This document shows positions 35,177-46,549 of a DNA stretch of 64,000 bases, piece by piece (the first letter of the stretch is position 1; each line of letters begins with the position of its first letter). The DNA is from Ilex aquifolium (taxonomy: Eukaryota; Streptophyta; Magnoliopsida; Aquifoliales; Aquifoliaceae), in contig OX637402.1 of the NCBI GenBank assembly GCA_951799425.1, positions 30,224,492-30,288,491 on the forward strand, written 5' to 3'. The notes under the pieces are model-generated. The model was not told where the DNA came from. It saw only the letters and a list, made by a program, of their open reading frames with translations, and searched no databases. Both the position numbers and the translations under genes were made by a program.

Positions 35177-36945
35177 TATTATTATTACGAGGTATTACCG
35201 TTGCAATGAATATTTTTTCTAGAAAATGACTATGGTCGGGTCTGGCTTAGTATCTCAATGGGCCGGATCCAACTAAGCCCGCTTCTTGGGTAGTTCATGG
35301 GCCATACCTAATACAGATCTCCAAACTTGAAACCAGTTGTCAGGATTGGCCACAACACAACCTATTGGCAGATTTTTTAAAATTTTGTTTACAGAATTGC
35401 AACCTGAATACCAATGAAAGTTAATTTTTTTACTTTTTCATCTTTTTTATTTTTTTTCCTTACCAAATACGATATTTTATCTATCTTTTTAACTTTTTCG
35501 ATTTTGTTACCCTTTCACTTTTCCATCGTACCAAACAAAACATTAAACTTTCTATTCACTCCTACTCTCTACAAAACACTTTGCTCTCAAGATAATGATG
35601 AGTGGAATTAAACAACTAATTTTCCAAAAGAGAAGAAGGTTGATGAAAAGATTAATAAAAGTGATTTATGATTCCTAACTTCAATTTTTTTTATTGTAAT
35701 GACAAGTTCAGTAACCCCCACTTTATGATCTTGCAATTTTCAAAAAACAGATATTGCATATAAATAACAAAATGATTTTTTGGAGGCCGGTCCACAGTTA
35801 TGAACTTTTGGGGTAAGAAAGACAGACGCAATTTTTTTGGGACTTGAAGGACAATTAAAGGTATAAAAATTAATTTACCCTTAATGACACAAATAACTAT
35901 ATTACAAAATAGACAATAACAGTAATAGCAGTACAATAACAGTAACAGTAATAATGACACAGTAGCTGGTAATAGTCACTTTCAGTAACACGATCACAGT
36001 AACAACAATGCCCATGTGGGTGGAGTATAATGAGCGATGGTTGAGAATTGAGGTAGTATGGAAAATGGCAAGGTTAGAACATAGAGTGGTAGTGGACGAA
36101 ATAGAAATATGAGCACAGTAATAGCAACACAATTGCAGTAACAACTATAATTACTGTTAAAATTTTACGAAACTAGACAGCTATATGTTCAAAATAACAA
36201 CTACATAATTACAGTAACTACAACCAAAGCCCATTAAAGACAACCCACTGAATATCATGCTAAAGGCCCGCCTGGGCTAGCCCAATGGCGTAGCCGTTAA
36301 CCTGCCCATTTCCATTTCCTGGCTAATGAGTAATGACCAATCAACATCACGGACCACAGGTGGGCCTAATCTATTTTAGCTCGTGACCCAGCCCAATCCA
36401 ATGTCGACCCTTAGATTAAAAACTTCAGCACGATACATGAAAGCACATAATATTTTCGAGATTAGCCAAAATGTACATTCACTCCAATACATAACAAACA
36501 TCGCAATTGGTCATTGTATGAGCGAGCATTGTGTTTTGCAGCTGGTAATGAACAGAGTTTAACAAGACATTATTTAATTCACTTATCATGTACTTGTCAA
36601 TTTATTAATAAGATGGTCACATGGACCAACTATAGATATACGCATGAAACACACACATGAACTTGTCTAGAAAGTAAAACGAGAAAGGTGACAATTTATT
36701 AAATGAGGGAGCACTTGACTAGAGATGAGATACTCAATTGGGTGAATAAAAGAATTGAAAGAAATTAATCTAATTTATTGATATAATGATGTGATAAGTG
36801 ACAGAGTCCTAATAAAGAAGTTCAACAGTTATAACAACAATAATTCTATTATACCACATTAATGTCACGTTATTAGATGAATAAATTAGATTAATGTTTT
36901 AAGTCTTAATAGCATTACTCAGACCTGATAATTTCTTGACACTAC
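35177..36945. other. Intergenic DNA between SCPL copies 2 and 3
   Basis: The first part continues the duplicated downstream region. Its end at 36240-36530 pairs best with DNA after copy 4 (TTAGATTAAAAACTTC followed by GCACRATACAT). About 35895-36230 is rich in ACAGTAAYA repeats. 36540-36910 resembles DNA before copy 2. No gene recognised. Confidence 0.6.
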
Positions 36946-37409
36946 TTGACATTTTATGGAAATAAAAATTTATTCTTAGTGTTTTTTTTTTTTCTATGTC
37001 CTACTCCTATCCTTGGGTTGGCCCGGCTTAGGCAAGGATTCTGTGGCAGTGTCCCTGTGAGTTGCATTACTAGTCCCCACCTAGCTAGAGCATGTGCAGC
37101 ATTATTGGCATTCCTATACACATGGTTCATACTCTATTCCAAGTGATTCAGTAGCAGTTCTTTAAGATCTTGTATAATTGTCGCAATGGACCAGTTAATT
37201 TGGTGTAATATTGTTTAGCATGGCTGCATGAACAACAGTCCGAGAATCTCCTTCAAGAGTCGCATAATTCCATTCTTTTTTATGTGCCTAATTTATTATT
37301 AGTGTTGAGTATCATATGTGAGTGTCACTTTGGTACCTACGAAGTATGCTATATCAACGATGGTGTATGCAATATTTTTTTCGTTCTTTTATCTCGTTGT
37401 TCGTGAAAG
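36946..37409 (+). other. Upstream region of SCPL copy 3
   Basis: Shared with copy 2 (TCCCCACCTAGCTAGAGCATG near 37074) and with copy 4 (TTATTAGTGTTGAGTA near 37299). Probably contains the promoter; no defined element assigned. Confidence 0.5.
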
Positions 37410-37490
37410 ATGGAGTGCGCCGGAAATCTTGGAGATCTCGGAAAATCCACCAGTCAAAGACTTCGGAGGTTGGAGCCAACCGTCCATTAA
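37410..37490 (+). CDS. Truncated upstream ORF of SCPL copy 3 (26 codons)
   Basis: It starts MECAGNLG like the frames before copies 2 and 4, then diverges after an internal deletion and stops at 37488-37490, 42 nt before the SCPL ATG. No domain. Useful as a test of whether the longer version is under selection. Confidence 0.25.
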   Translation: MECAGNLGDLGKSTSQRLRRLEPTVH

Positions 37491-37532
37491 CCATTACATA
37501 AACTTGCTTCTATTAAAGTTTAAGCACACACC

Positions 37533-40500
37533 ATGGCAAAGAAAATGGCATTATCACATTCAAAGGCCGAGCAACCTTCAATTTTCTGGACTCTATTTTT
37601 GGTTATTCAGATTTTACAAGTGTGTTCATACTCAGAGCCTGCAGTTTCTCACTCAAGAGTAGAGTTTCTGCCAGGATTTCAAGGACCCCTTCCTTTTCAA
37701 CTCGAAACCGGGTGAGTAACGACGAGTTCATATTTCTTTGCTGTGTTCCTTCTCAGTTTCTATGCAGTAATTTTTTCATCGATTAAGGTAATATTTATTT
37801 GGTACTAATTTTATGATTTTTTTAAATCTTTTTAGTATTTTTTTTTTTTTGTCATATAAGAGTTGACTCCATTTCTTTTAACTAATGGGTGTTGGGGCGG
37901 TGAAGGGTGAACTGCTCTTCAATCTCCGGGCGAGTTGGAGTAGAACAAGACACAGGGGCTCATCTATGAAGCATTTGATTTGTCCCTTTTTATTAGAATA
38001 GTTGAAGTCTTCTTCTTTGGGAATTTTCCTTTTTCCTATCAACTTAGAGTTGGAATTTTCCTTTGTCCTATCAACTTAGAGTTGCAACTTAACCGTGTAA
38101 GTTATTAATGGATCAGTATAAAAGCTTTAGTTTCGTTGCCCACCAGAGCTACTAATTAATGGTCAACAATGTCTGAACCTTTTTTGATTCAGTTTATTTT
38201 TTTATTTGAGATAGTTGAGTTAATGAACTTTGAGTCATCTTATATAAATATACTATTAATTGTCCATACTTGAAGGTAAAGTAATCAAAAAAATTGTCAA
38301 TCATAAACATATTTGTATTTATACCCAAAATCAAATTACAAATATAAATGAGAGAGAAAGGAATTTAAGCACCGATTGAAATAGAAGTGAGCATTTGTAG
38401 TGGTGGTGGGCGATAATGGTAGTGGTGGGAGACAATGATGGTTGTGGTGAACGACGACAACTATGGTGGTGGTGGTGGTAGTCGTTGGTGGCAACGGTTA
38501 TGATGGTGGTGGGTTTTGAGAGATAATGGTGGTAATGACAGCCATGAGTGACGCGCGATGATGGTGGTGGGCAACGGAAATGATGGTTGGTGGGTTGTGG
38601 TGGTGGATGGTGACAATGGTGGTGGTGGGCAACGACGAGTGTTTGTGAGCAACGATGGTGGTGGGTTGTGGTGAATGGTGGTGGGTTGTGGTAGTGGATG
38701 GTGGCGGTGGGCGACAGTGGTGGTGGGATAATGGTGGTAGTGATAATAAATATAAGAATGAGATGATAATGATGATGGTGGGCAACGACGAGTGTTTGTG
38801 AGCAACGATGGTGGTGGGTTGTGGTAGTGGATGGTGGCGGTGGGCGACAGTGGTGGTGGGATAATGGTGGTAGTGATAATAAATATAAGAATGAGATGAT
38901 AATGATGATGGGTGACGACAGTGGTGTTAGTTGTGGGTGGTGGCGATGGTAGTGGCGATGGTAGTGGCGATAGTGGTGTTTGTGGCAGAGGTGGTGGTAG
39001 GAGCGGTGATGGTGGTGGTGGAGTAACGACTGCGACGATGGTGATGGTGAAGTGTTTTGTAGAAAATTGATTTTAAAAAAGTGAAAGTTATTTTTTTTTT
39101 TTTTACTTTTTCTTACTTATTTAAGTTGTAAAACTACTTTTGACTTATCTAGAAGTAATTAAAATAAGTTGTTCCAAACACACCCTTATGGGGCTCATTT
39201 TTCTTATTAAATTTGAGGAGTTAATACTAGTCGTTGGATTAACTTTAAAATAAAATTTAAAACGATCTCAACCACAAAAAACAAAAATTATTTTTTATGT
39301 CTTCAGTCTATGTGTTTTATATTTGACCCAAAAAAAAATCTTTCTACTTTATTATATAGATTTTTTTTTTTGATAAATCCAAATCACTTTTTTGAGAATA
39401 GTATTCAAAAAATAAAATAAAATTACAAAACGGTACATAAAATTTTATCATGCAAAATGTACCAGGTATGTAGGGGTGGATGAATCAGAAGATGTCCAAC
39501 TCTTCTACTACTTTGTGAAGTCGGAGACAAATCCTAAAGAGGACCCTCTCATTCTTTGGCTCAACGGAGGCCCCGGCTGCTCTGCTTTAAGTGGACTCGT
39601 CTACGAAATAGGTAATTTTGTCAAATAATCTCACATAACAAGACATTTTATAAAGAAACTTAAGGATGTGACTGATTAATCTTTGGAAATTGTACTTTGA
39701 CGCTTATCTCATATTGTGGACATTGTGTCATGGTTGTTTTATTCTACCTCCGTCTGTAGCTATTGGTTTCATATTATCCTAATTATAAAAGTCTGTTTCA
39801 AATTAGACCAAAAGTTGTGTCATTTTGTTTTGAAATATGCAATTTTGCTCTATTTTTGTTTCAAATCTGTCCTCGTTGTTAGACATTAAAGTCACAGGTT
39901 CGAATCCCGTCGTTTTTCTCCTAATAATAATAGTTTTTGATTAAAAAAAAAAGATAATTGAAAAAAAGAAGAAGAAAAAGCTTAATTTTCATTGGATGAA
40001 GTCCATCAAGTGTCCAGTGTATCAGAGTAGTTGATATGATAAGGTTATTTATTAATCTGACTATGCAGGTCCCCTGTATTTCGAGGCAGTGGAGTATAAT
40101 GGGAGCTTGCCCACGTTAGTGTTAAATGCAAACTCATGGACCAAGGTCAAGTCTATACATGTCATGGCTAATTACACTTTGCACCCTTTATTAATTATGG
40201 TCCACCTCAAGACAAAAAGTCTATTATGTTGGTGTTATTGAATTTTGAGATAAAGTAAAGTGACACAATGAAATCCTCAGGTGGCGAGCATAATTTTTGT
40301 AGATTTGCCTGTTGGTACTGGATTCTCCTACGGAAGGACTCCACTTGCTTCTCAGTCTACAGACATTCAATCATGCCACCAAGCCTATGAATTTCTAAGA
40401 AAGGTACTTTGTGAACTATTCCCTTAATATGGTTTAAACTTTCTGTATTTTCTTAGCAGTTTTAGCCATGAAGGATTAAGACCCTGATATATTTATCCAT

Positions 40501-43500
40501 GTAAATCGTCGTACTTGTGCCTATAAATAAAATTGTTAAACAATCATCTAGTTTAAAAGTTTAAGTTGTTAAAGATGATATAACTTAAATATTATTTATA
40601 CTTTAATACGTCTCTTCACGTGCAGGTAGGACTGTTAATCGAACAGAGCTACTCGAGTTTGGCTTGGGTTCGGCTTGAGTTCGGTTTGTTCAAGCTCGGT
40701 TCGTTTTTTAAATGAGCCCAAACTTGAACAAGTTTTTCGGCTCGTTTAGAAAACAAGCATGACATGCTCGGCTCAAACTTGACAGGCTCGACTCGTTTAT
40801 GTCTAAATACTCGGGCTCGGCTCGTTTTGAACAATTTTTTAGGCTCGATTTAAAAACAAGCTTTTTAGGCTCGACTCGAACTCGCTTGACTAACAACTCT
40901 ACGTGCAGGCTAGATTTTGAGTCTACCACGTGGAAACTCTTTTAATAAATAAGGTGGCGGTGAGATTCGAATACAGGATCTCCTATTTTGATATCATGCT
41001 AAACAACCATCTACTCCAAAAGTTTAAATTGTTGGATAGGGTGTAACTTAAACATTTATACTTTAACAAAAATAATGCAGTGAGGAAAAAAATTCCAAAA
41101 CAAAATATAATTTTATAGCGTAATTCTCAACTAAAGAACAATTTATTTTTTTGCAGTGGCTGATTGATCATCCTGAGTTCTTTTCAAATCCATTATATGT
41201 GGGGGGAGAATCGTACACAGGAAGAACTGTTCCAATTGTCACTCAACTGATTTCAAATGGTAGGACTATTAAGAATGGTATTTGAAATATGGAAAATATT
41301 ATTGGACTTTATGTTTGGTAAACCATAACCTTGTTGCTATGCAGGAAATGAAGCAGGCATTGAACCATTTGTTAATCTCCAGGTTTGCTATTTTTGAAAT
41401 CCTTCTTCATCTTGAGAAACTAGTTTTTATGATGCCCGAAATTGCTTAGTAGTTTTTTTTTTTTCTTCTGAAATGGTTTCAGGGGTACATACTTGGAAAC
41501 GCTGCAACATTTCCGTCTGAAAACAATTTTAAAATCCCATTTGCTCATGGAATGGGACTTATTTCGGATGAACTCTACGAGGTCAGTTCAATTCATAAAA
41601 TCCTCACCCTTTCCCTTTCCCTTTCCATCAAAACTATCTAAGAGATTGTGAAGGAATGTTAATTTCCTTGGCTATGAAAATGAACGGTCTAAGTTTTCTT
41701 TCCTGTCAACAGTCACTTAAGATGAGTTGTGGAGGAAAGTATTTTAATGCAGATCCAAGCAATAAAGAGTGTATGCGATTTGTTGAAGCTTTTGATCAGG
41801 TTGGCTTCTGTTTTTGTTTTTGCAAACCCTTTCATTACTATCAGAGTAATCGCCTTACTGATCAAACTTCATTGACCACATTTGCAGTGTACTAGTGGAA
41901 TTAATACTTATCATATTTTGGAACCCAACTGTGGTACCGACTCCCCAAGGCGGCACGAATGGTTTGGTAGGAGGAGATCTCTTGATGAGAGAATCATAGA
42001 GCTCCGCAATCCTAAATCATTCGTTTCCGCATTTTACTGTCGTGTAAGTCTTCTTAAATCCTTCGAACACATACTTGAATGAACATACTGATGAGTGAGG
42101 AATGCCTATTTAGCTAGGCCAATTTGAAGAATAATTGCAAAGTCTTTTTTTTTTTTTTTTAACCTTTTTCTTTGCTTTGTTATATTGTTCTTGTTGGAGT
42201 TTAGGACGTTTAAATTGAATTAAGCCGTTATACTCAATGAGGCATTTGAAAGTTGCAAGGTAATATTCTAATAAGGGTGTAATTTGGCGGGTCAACCTGA
42301 AAAAAATAGTGTTATGGTTAAAGTTTTTAGGTTTAGAGTTGAAAAGTTTCAACTTGAATTGAATTCGAGCAAGGTTTGGGTTAAGAGCTCGGGATTCACG
42401 GGTTTAGTCCGAATCTAACTTGAGTTCAACCCAAATTCATGTATTATATTTATATGAATAATATAAAATAAAAATAAATACATATTTTGTAATTATTATT
42501 AAAGAGAGTGAAATATGATTTACAAGGACTATAAATGGTGAAAGAAGTTTATACAACCGATGTCGAATAAGTAAAAAAGGCAAAAAGAAAGACAGAGTTT
42601 TCATCCCACAACTCAAATGACCTCTCCTCGCTTCCATATTAGTCCAACATTGTGCAAAGGTTCATACCAAATTTAGGATTATTGTTTGTTGAACCCGAAT
42701 TAAGTAACACGAATTCAATCCGAAGTTGTCCGAAATCAACTCGGGAATACTTGGGTTTAGGTTGGGTTAAAGATTTTATACCTTAGATTGGGTTAGGATT
42801 AATCTCGTTGCACCCCTATATTCTAACCATGGCCGTGGTTGAGATATGAAGATTTATATTGAGTTATGCCCATAATTCTTCTCTGTCTATTCTTTTATCT
42901 TTTGTTTTGGGGCTTAAAATATGGATATTCAATTTTATCTATCAATTATTTTTGATGTTGCATTTGAATATGGAGATAATAAGAGAACATATCTGTAATC
43001 AGAACTTTTTTTCTCGAGGACGTCAGATAGGTACCCCTTTAAAACCAACATATTAACTTATTTTCCTCAACCCCATAATACAAGACTCCCATCACTCTGA
43101 GGCCTGAAAAGGTTAGTGTGGATTATTTCGTGAAAATAATGTAATTGCTTCATTCTGCAACTATTTAACAAATATATCTTCCATGACTGTAGATTGATGG
43201 ATATAAGCTTTCTTATCATTGGTGTAATGACAAAAATGTCCAAGAAGCACTCCATATCCGAAAGGTATGTCCATATCATTGCTTTTGAAGATCATATTTA
43301 GTGTCAGAACAACAATGAAATGAACTGTAAAATTCTTTAACATAGGGGAGCATCGGGGAATGGGAGAGATGCGCCTCTAATTTACCATATGAGCAAACTC
43401 TGATCGGGGACAGTATACCTTATCACATAAATCTCAGCACTAAAGGTTATCGGTCTCTGATATACAGGTCATATTACTATACTTCATTCAATACGATTTG

Positions 43501-44204
43501 TGCTATATTTTATCCATAAGTTTAGAAAGCAAAAAAAAATTGCTTTATTAAGTTGAGATACACACACATGTAGATAATTATATATAGTGAAGTTTTTGTT
43601 TGTTGATACAGCGGTGATCACGACATGATTATTCCATTCCAGTCCACACAAGCATGGATAAGATCTCTAAACTACCCAGTTATTGAAGAATGGCGATCTT
43701 GGTTATTCAATGGCCAAATTGCTGGGTGGGTATTCAAAAAAAATTTTTTATTTGATATATCTTATGATCAATGGTGAATTTTGGCGTAGTTGTAAGGTTA
43801 TTATATATAATTTGAGTGATAGAAGTTCAAGTTACGAAATAGTTTCTTCATATGTAAGTAAAAACTATGCATATCTCACCACCCACAAAGATAAAAATCT
43901 TATACGTTGAACTACACTTTATGAGATTTTGTTTTTTACAATAGCTGAGTATTGGAAATTTTGTCATTGGCAATGTGCAGTTATACGAGGGTTTACTCCA
44001 ATAAGATGACATTTGCAACAGTGAAGGCAAGAAACCACTTCTCTTTTAAGTTTGAGAAAGATAAGATTTTTTTTCCCCTTTTGGCTCCTTTTTGTGAAAA
44101 TTGACGCATTCTTCTTTTAGGGAGGAGGCCACACAGCTGCAGAGTACAAACCCGAAGAATGTGTAGCTATGTTGAAAAGGTGGATATCTCATGAACCTTT
44201 GTAA
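37533..44204 (+). CDS. Serine carboxypeptidase-like protein, acyltransferase-type clade (SCPL copy 3), 14 exons, intact
   Basis: Exons: 37533-37711, 39466-39611, 40069-40145, 40281-40403, 41157-41259, 41345-41382, 41483-41581, 41713-41799, 41888-42043, 43193-43264, 43346-43467, 43612-43725, 43981-44026, 44121-44204. They join without a stop into 481 residues. Signal-like N-terminus, [11 protein letters not shown], Ser194 in GGESYTG, Asp405 in GDHD and His458 in GGGHTA are all present. Compared with copy 1 it has Arg for Ile right after GESYTG, Ala for Pro in GGGHTAAEY, and one codon fewer in the signal region. Intron 13 uses a GC donor. Introns 1, 4 and 9 hold a GGT minisatellite, a TRIM with a nested hAT, and a hAT MITE. 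Role as for copy 1: a vacuolar or secretory alpha/beta hydrolase, probably acyltransferase, substrate unknown. Confidence 0.93.
38398..39055. repeat. GGTGGT/GGTGAT-rich minisatellite in intron 1 of SCPL copy 3
   Basis: About 650 bp of GTGGTGG-like sequence. A unit of about 150 bp starting GGGCAACGACGAGTGTTTG is repeated almost perfectly (about 38626-38776 and 38778-38925). The complementary strand yields long Pro/His-rich open frames that are artefacts of composition. Confidence 0.85.
39340..39360 (-). mobile_element. Helitron-like 5' terminus in intron 1 of SCPL copy 3
   Basis: On the minus strand the sequence starts A|TCTATATAATAAAGTAGAAAG at 39360, matching the termini at 34040 and 35176. 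Copy 4 lacks this DNA at the same intron position. The 3' end (CTRR) was not located, so only the terminus is annotated. Confidence 0.45.
39866..39950 (+). repeat. tRNA-derived SINE-like remnant in intron 2 of SCPL copy 3
   Basis: Box B GGTTCGAATCCC at 39897-39908, followed by CGTCGTTTTTCTC as in copy 2. Box A is degenerate. Orthologous in position to the remnant in copy 2 (26432) and a worn one in copy 4 (about 48115-48190). Confidence 0.5.
40534..41068 (-). mobile_element. TRIM (terminal-repeat retrotransposon in miniature) in intron 4 of SCPL copy 3
   Basis: Two direct terminal repeats of 72-75 bp (40534-40608 and 40997-41068) flank a short inside. Read on the minus strand the LTR starts TGTTAAAG and ends TTTAGCA; directly next to it TGATATCAAAATAGGA (ending at 40996) resembles the initiator-Met tRNA primer-binding site TGGTATCAGAGC. 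A perfect 5-bp TSD AAAAT flanks it (40529-40533 and 41069-41073). SCPL copy 2 shows the unfilled site (AAATAAAATAACTGCAG near 28090). A hAT MITE is nested inside, so the TRIM itself is only about 250 bp. Confidence 0.88.
40627..40901. mobile_element. hAT-type MITE nested in the TRIM
   Basis: Perfect 8-bp TSD CGTGCAGG (40619-40626 and 40902-40909). Ends TAGGACTGTTAATCGA / TAGAGTTGTTAGTCAA (right end reversed). Inside, GGCTCGGCTCG-type motifs are repeated on both arms. Confidence 0.88.
42272..42818. mobile_element. hAT-type MITE (TARGGGTGYAA family) in intron 9 of SCPL copy 3
   Basis: Perfect 8-bp TSD TATTCTAA (42264-42271 and 42819-42826), with ends TAAGGGTGTAATTTGG and (reversed) TAGGGGTGCAACGAG. 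SCPL copies 1 and 4 have the unfilled site (TTAATATTCTAACCA near 16425 and 50352). Confidence 0.92.
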
Positions 44205-45955
44205 TCAATCTCAAGCTCCAAGTTCAGTGTATTGCACAGATAATTTTGTTGTATTCTTACTTGATTAAAAGTCCTTTAAAAATAAAACATACTTTAAAGA
44301 ACATTACTAGACGATATCTATATTTTATATATATTAGCAACTGTAGACATATACCGAAATTTGAATGACTAGTTGGAACATTCTCAACTGACATTGCATG
44401 CTAATGTATGTTGGGACTAACAAACAAAACAAATGAAAATGTTGGGATGCTGATGCTAATGTAATGTCGCACATTTTTATTTTTTATTTTTAATCAGAAT
44501 TCTGAATTCGCATCTTATAGGATGATGCTGAAATTTGGCCAAGAATTACATTTCAAGACAAAACATAAATTTATGGAACATTTAGGATAAAGGGTCATGG
44601 ACGGGTAATTATTGGCTTGTGCGGAGTCTACTTCCTTATTTGTCTACACATTATTAGTTGATGATACCACATGACAATACTAACAATGCTATCACCGTTG
44701 CAATGAATATTTTTCCAGAAAATGACTATGGTCGGATCTGGCCTAGTATATGAATGGGCAGGATCCAACCAGGCCTGCTTCTTGGGTCGATCATGGGCCT
44801 TAGATTTCCAAACTTGAAAAGCAGCTGCCAACCAAGATAGAATGAAAGTTATTCCTTTCTTTTTTTCATCTTTTCTGTTTTTTATTTTTTTTACCAAATA
44901 TGATGTTTTGTCTATTTTTTGACTTTTTCATTGTTTTATTTTTTCATCGAACCAAATAAAGCATTAAACTATCTATTCACTACTTCTCTCTACAAAAACA
45001 CTTTGCTCCCAAGTAACTTGGACAACATAATAATGAGTTGAATTGAACAACTAATTTTCCAAAATACAAGAAGTATGATGAAAAGATTATATAAAAGTGA
45101 TTTTTGATTCCCAACTTCAATTTTTTTTATTTTTTTATTGTAATTATAAGTGCTGCACCCCCACTTTATGATCTTACAGTTTTCAATAAACAGATATTTC
45201 ATCTAAATAACAAAATAACTTATTGATGGGTCATTTAAGCCCATTAAAGGCAACCCACTGAACAGTTGCTAAAGGGCTCCCTGGGCTAGCCCATTTCCAA
45301 TCAATATCCCGGACCACAGGTGGGCCTAAGCTATTAGGCTGGTGACCCAGCCCTACCCGATGTCAGCCTTCAGATTAAAAACTTTATAAAGTGTGCCCGA
45401 AGCCAGTACACTTTATAAAACTTTATTAGAATAAAAATGCATTTAAAAAAAGAATTTGGATAAAAATCAACTTTGAATGAAAATGGCTGTAATACCCTCT
45501 AAAAACACTCATTGAAGCATCAAAAATCGGTTCTGAAAACTCAAAAGACATCTCCTTGAATCGTGCCAACTGTTCTCCACTATCCTCATGATTTTCAAAA
45601 TTTGATATTGTTAAATTTTGTGATATTTAAATAACAAATTTTTGAGTAACTTGTCACATTGATTTCTATATTGATTTCCATGTCCTGGCTAATGACCAAT
45701 GAACATCCTGGACCACAGGTGGGCCTAAGCTACTTAGCTGGTGACAAAATCTTAATAAAAAAGTATAACAGTTATCAAATCATTATGTTTGATAAATACG
45801 TCTGAAAACAAATTATTTTTCAATTTTATCTTTTCACTTTTTTACTTTAAAATTATTTAAAGTATACATTTATTTAATAAAAAATCATGATATATCAATA
45901 AAAATAATTTATAACATAAAGTCATAATATTTGGTCGTAAACTGTAATTGTTGAG
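44205..45955. other. Downstream segment of SCPL copy 3
   Basis: Paralogous to DNA after the other copies; 45376-45670 matches 19918-20210 after copy 1. At about 45672 the sequence jumps back to a second copy of TTTCCATGTCCTGGCTAATGA, marking an unequal-exchange breakpoint. No gene seen. Confidence 0.7.
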
Positions 45956-45959
45956 ATTC

Positions 45960-46140
45960 TTGTATTTAATGAGTGAGAAAAAAGCCATATTTAGTGTACG
46001 AGTTCCGCCCGGATCTATGAATAATAAACGGTAAGCAATCTTGTCCTAATTTTTGTGACGGTAATTCTCGGACTCGAACCCATCATATATTGGAGGGCAG
46101 ACCGATGAACAGTTGCCATCATCTTTCTACTGAAATTAGC
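45960..46140 (-). repeat. Possible tRNA-derived SINE fragment
   Basis: On the minus strand, GGGTTCGAGTCCGAG (about 46067-46081) fits a pol III box B, with TGGCAACTGTTCATCGG upstream as a poor box A. No cloverleaf, so it is not a tRNA gene. Weak. Confidence 0.35.
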
Positions 46141-46417
46141 TTGTGACAAAACTCGTGTGCGAGAGTTCAATATCTGCAAGCTGAAAAATTGTTAAACGGA
46201 ACTATGGAATTTGCTTAGGTCTTCCATCAGCTTCAATGAATGTGCAGCATTATTGGCATTCCAATTTGTTATTAGTGTTGAGTACCACATGTGAGTGTCA
46301 CTCTGATACCTACAAACTATATAATATTTACTCGTTCTTTAATCTATTTATTCGTCAACGATGGTGTATACAATATTTTTTTCGTTCTTTAATTTACGTC
46401 GTCGTTGTTCGTGAAAG
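46141..46417 (+). other. Upstream region of SCPL copy 4
   Basis: Shares AATGTGCAGCATTATTGGCATTCC and TTATTAGTGTTGAGTACCAC with the region before copy 3, but the earlier part of that block is missing. Probably promoter; no defined element. Confidence 0.5.
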
Positions 46418-46540
46418 ATGGAGTGCGCCGGAAATCTTGGACGAAGGAATCTTCTACAGATCTCAGCGCCCAAAAATCCACCGGCCAAAGGCTTTGGAGC
46501 CAACCGTCCAATACATAAACTTGCTTCCATTAAAGTTTAA
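46418..46540 (+). CDS. Candidate upstream ORF of SCPL copy 4 (40 codons)
   Basis: Same frame, length and 9-nt spacing to the SCPL ATG as before copy 2. It begins MECAGNLGRRNLLQ and ends KLASIKV, with four amino-acid differences (Gln/Pro, Asp/Ala, Gln/His region). No known domain. If transcribed it could reduce translation of the main frame; that is inference. Confidence 0.4.
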   Translation: MECAGNLGRRNLLQISAPKNPPAKGFGANRPIHKLASIKV

Positions 46541-46549
46541 ACACACACC

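Noticed and set aside
38461..38805. Pro/His/Thr-rich open frames on the minus strand
   Set aside because: They are the complement of the GGTGGT minisatellite in an SCPL intron, with several overlapping frames open at once.
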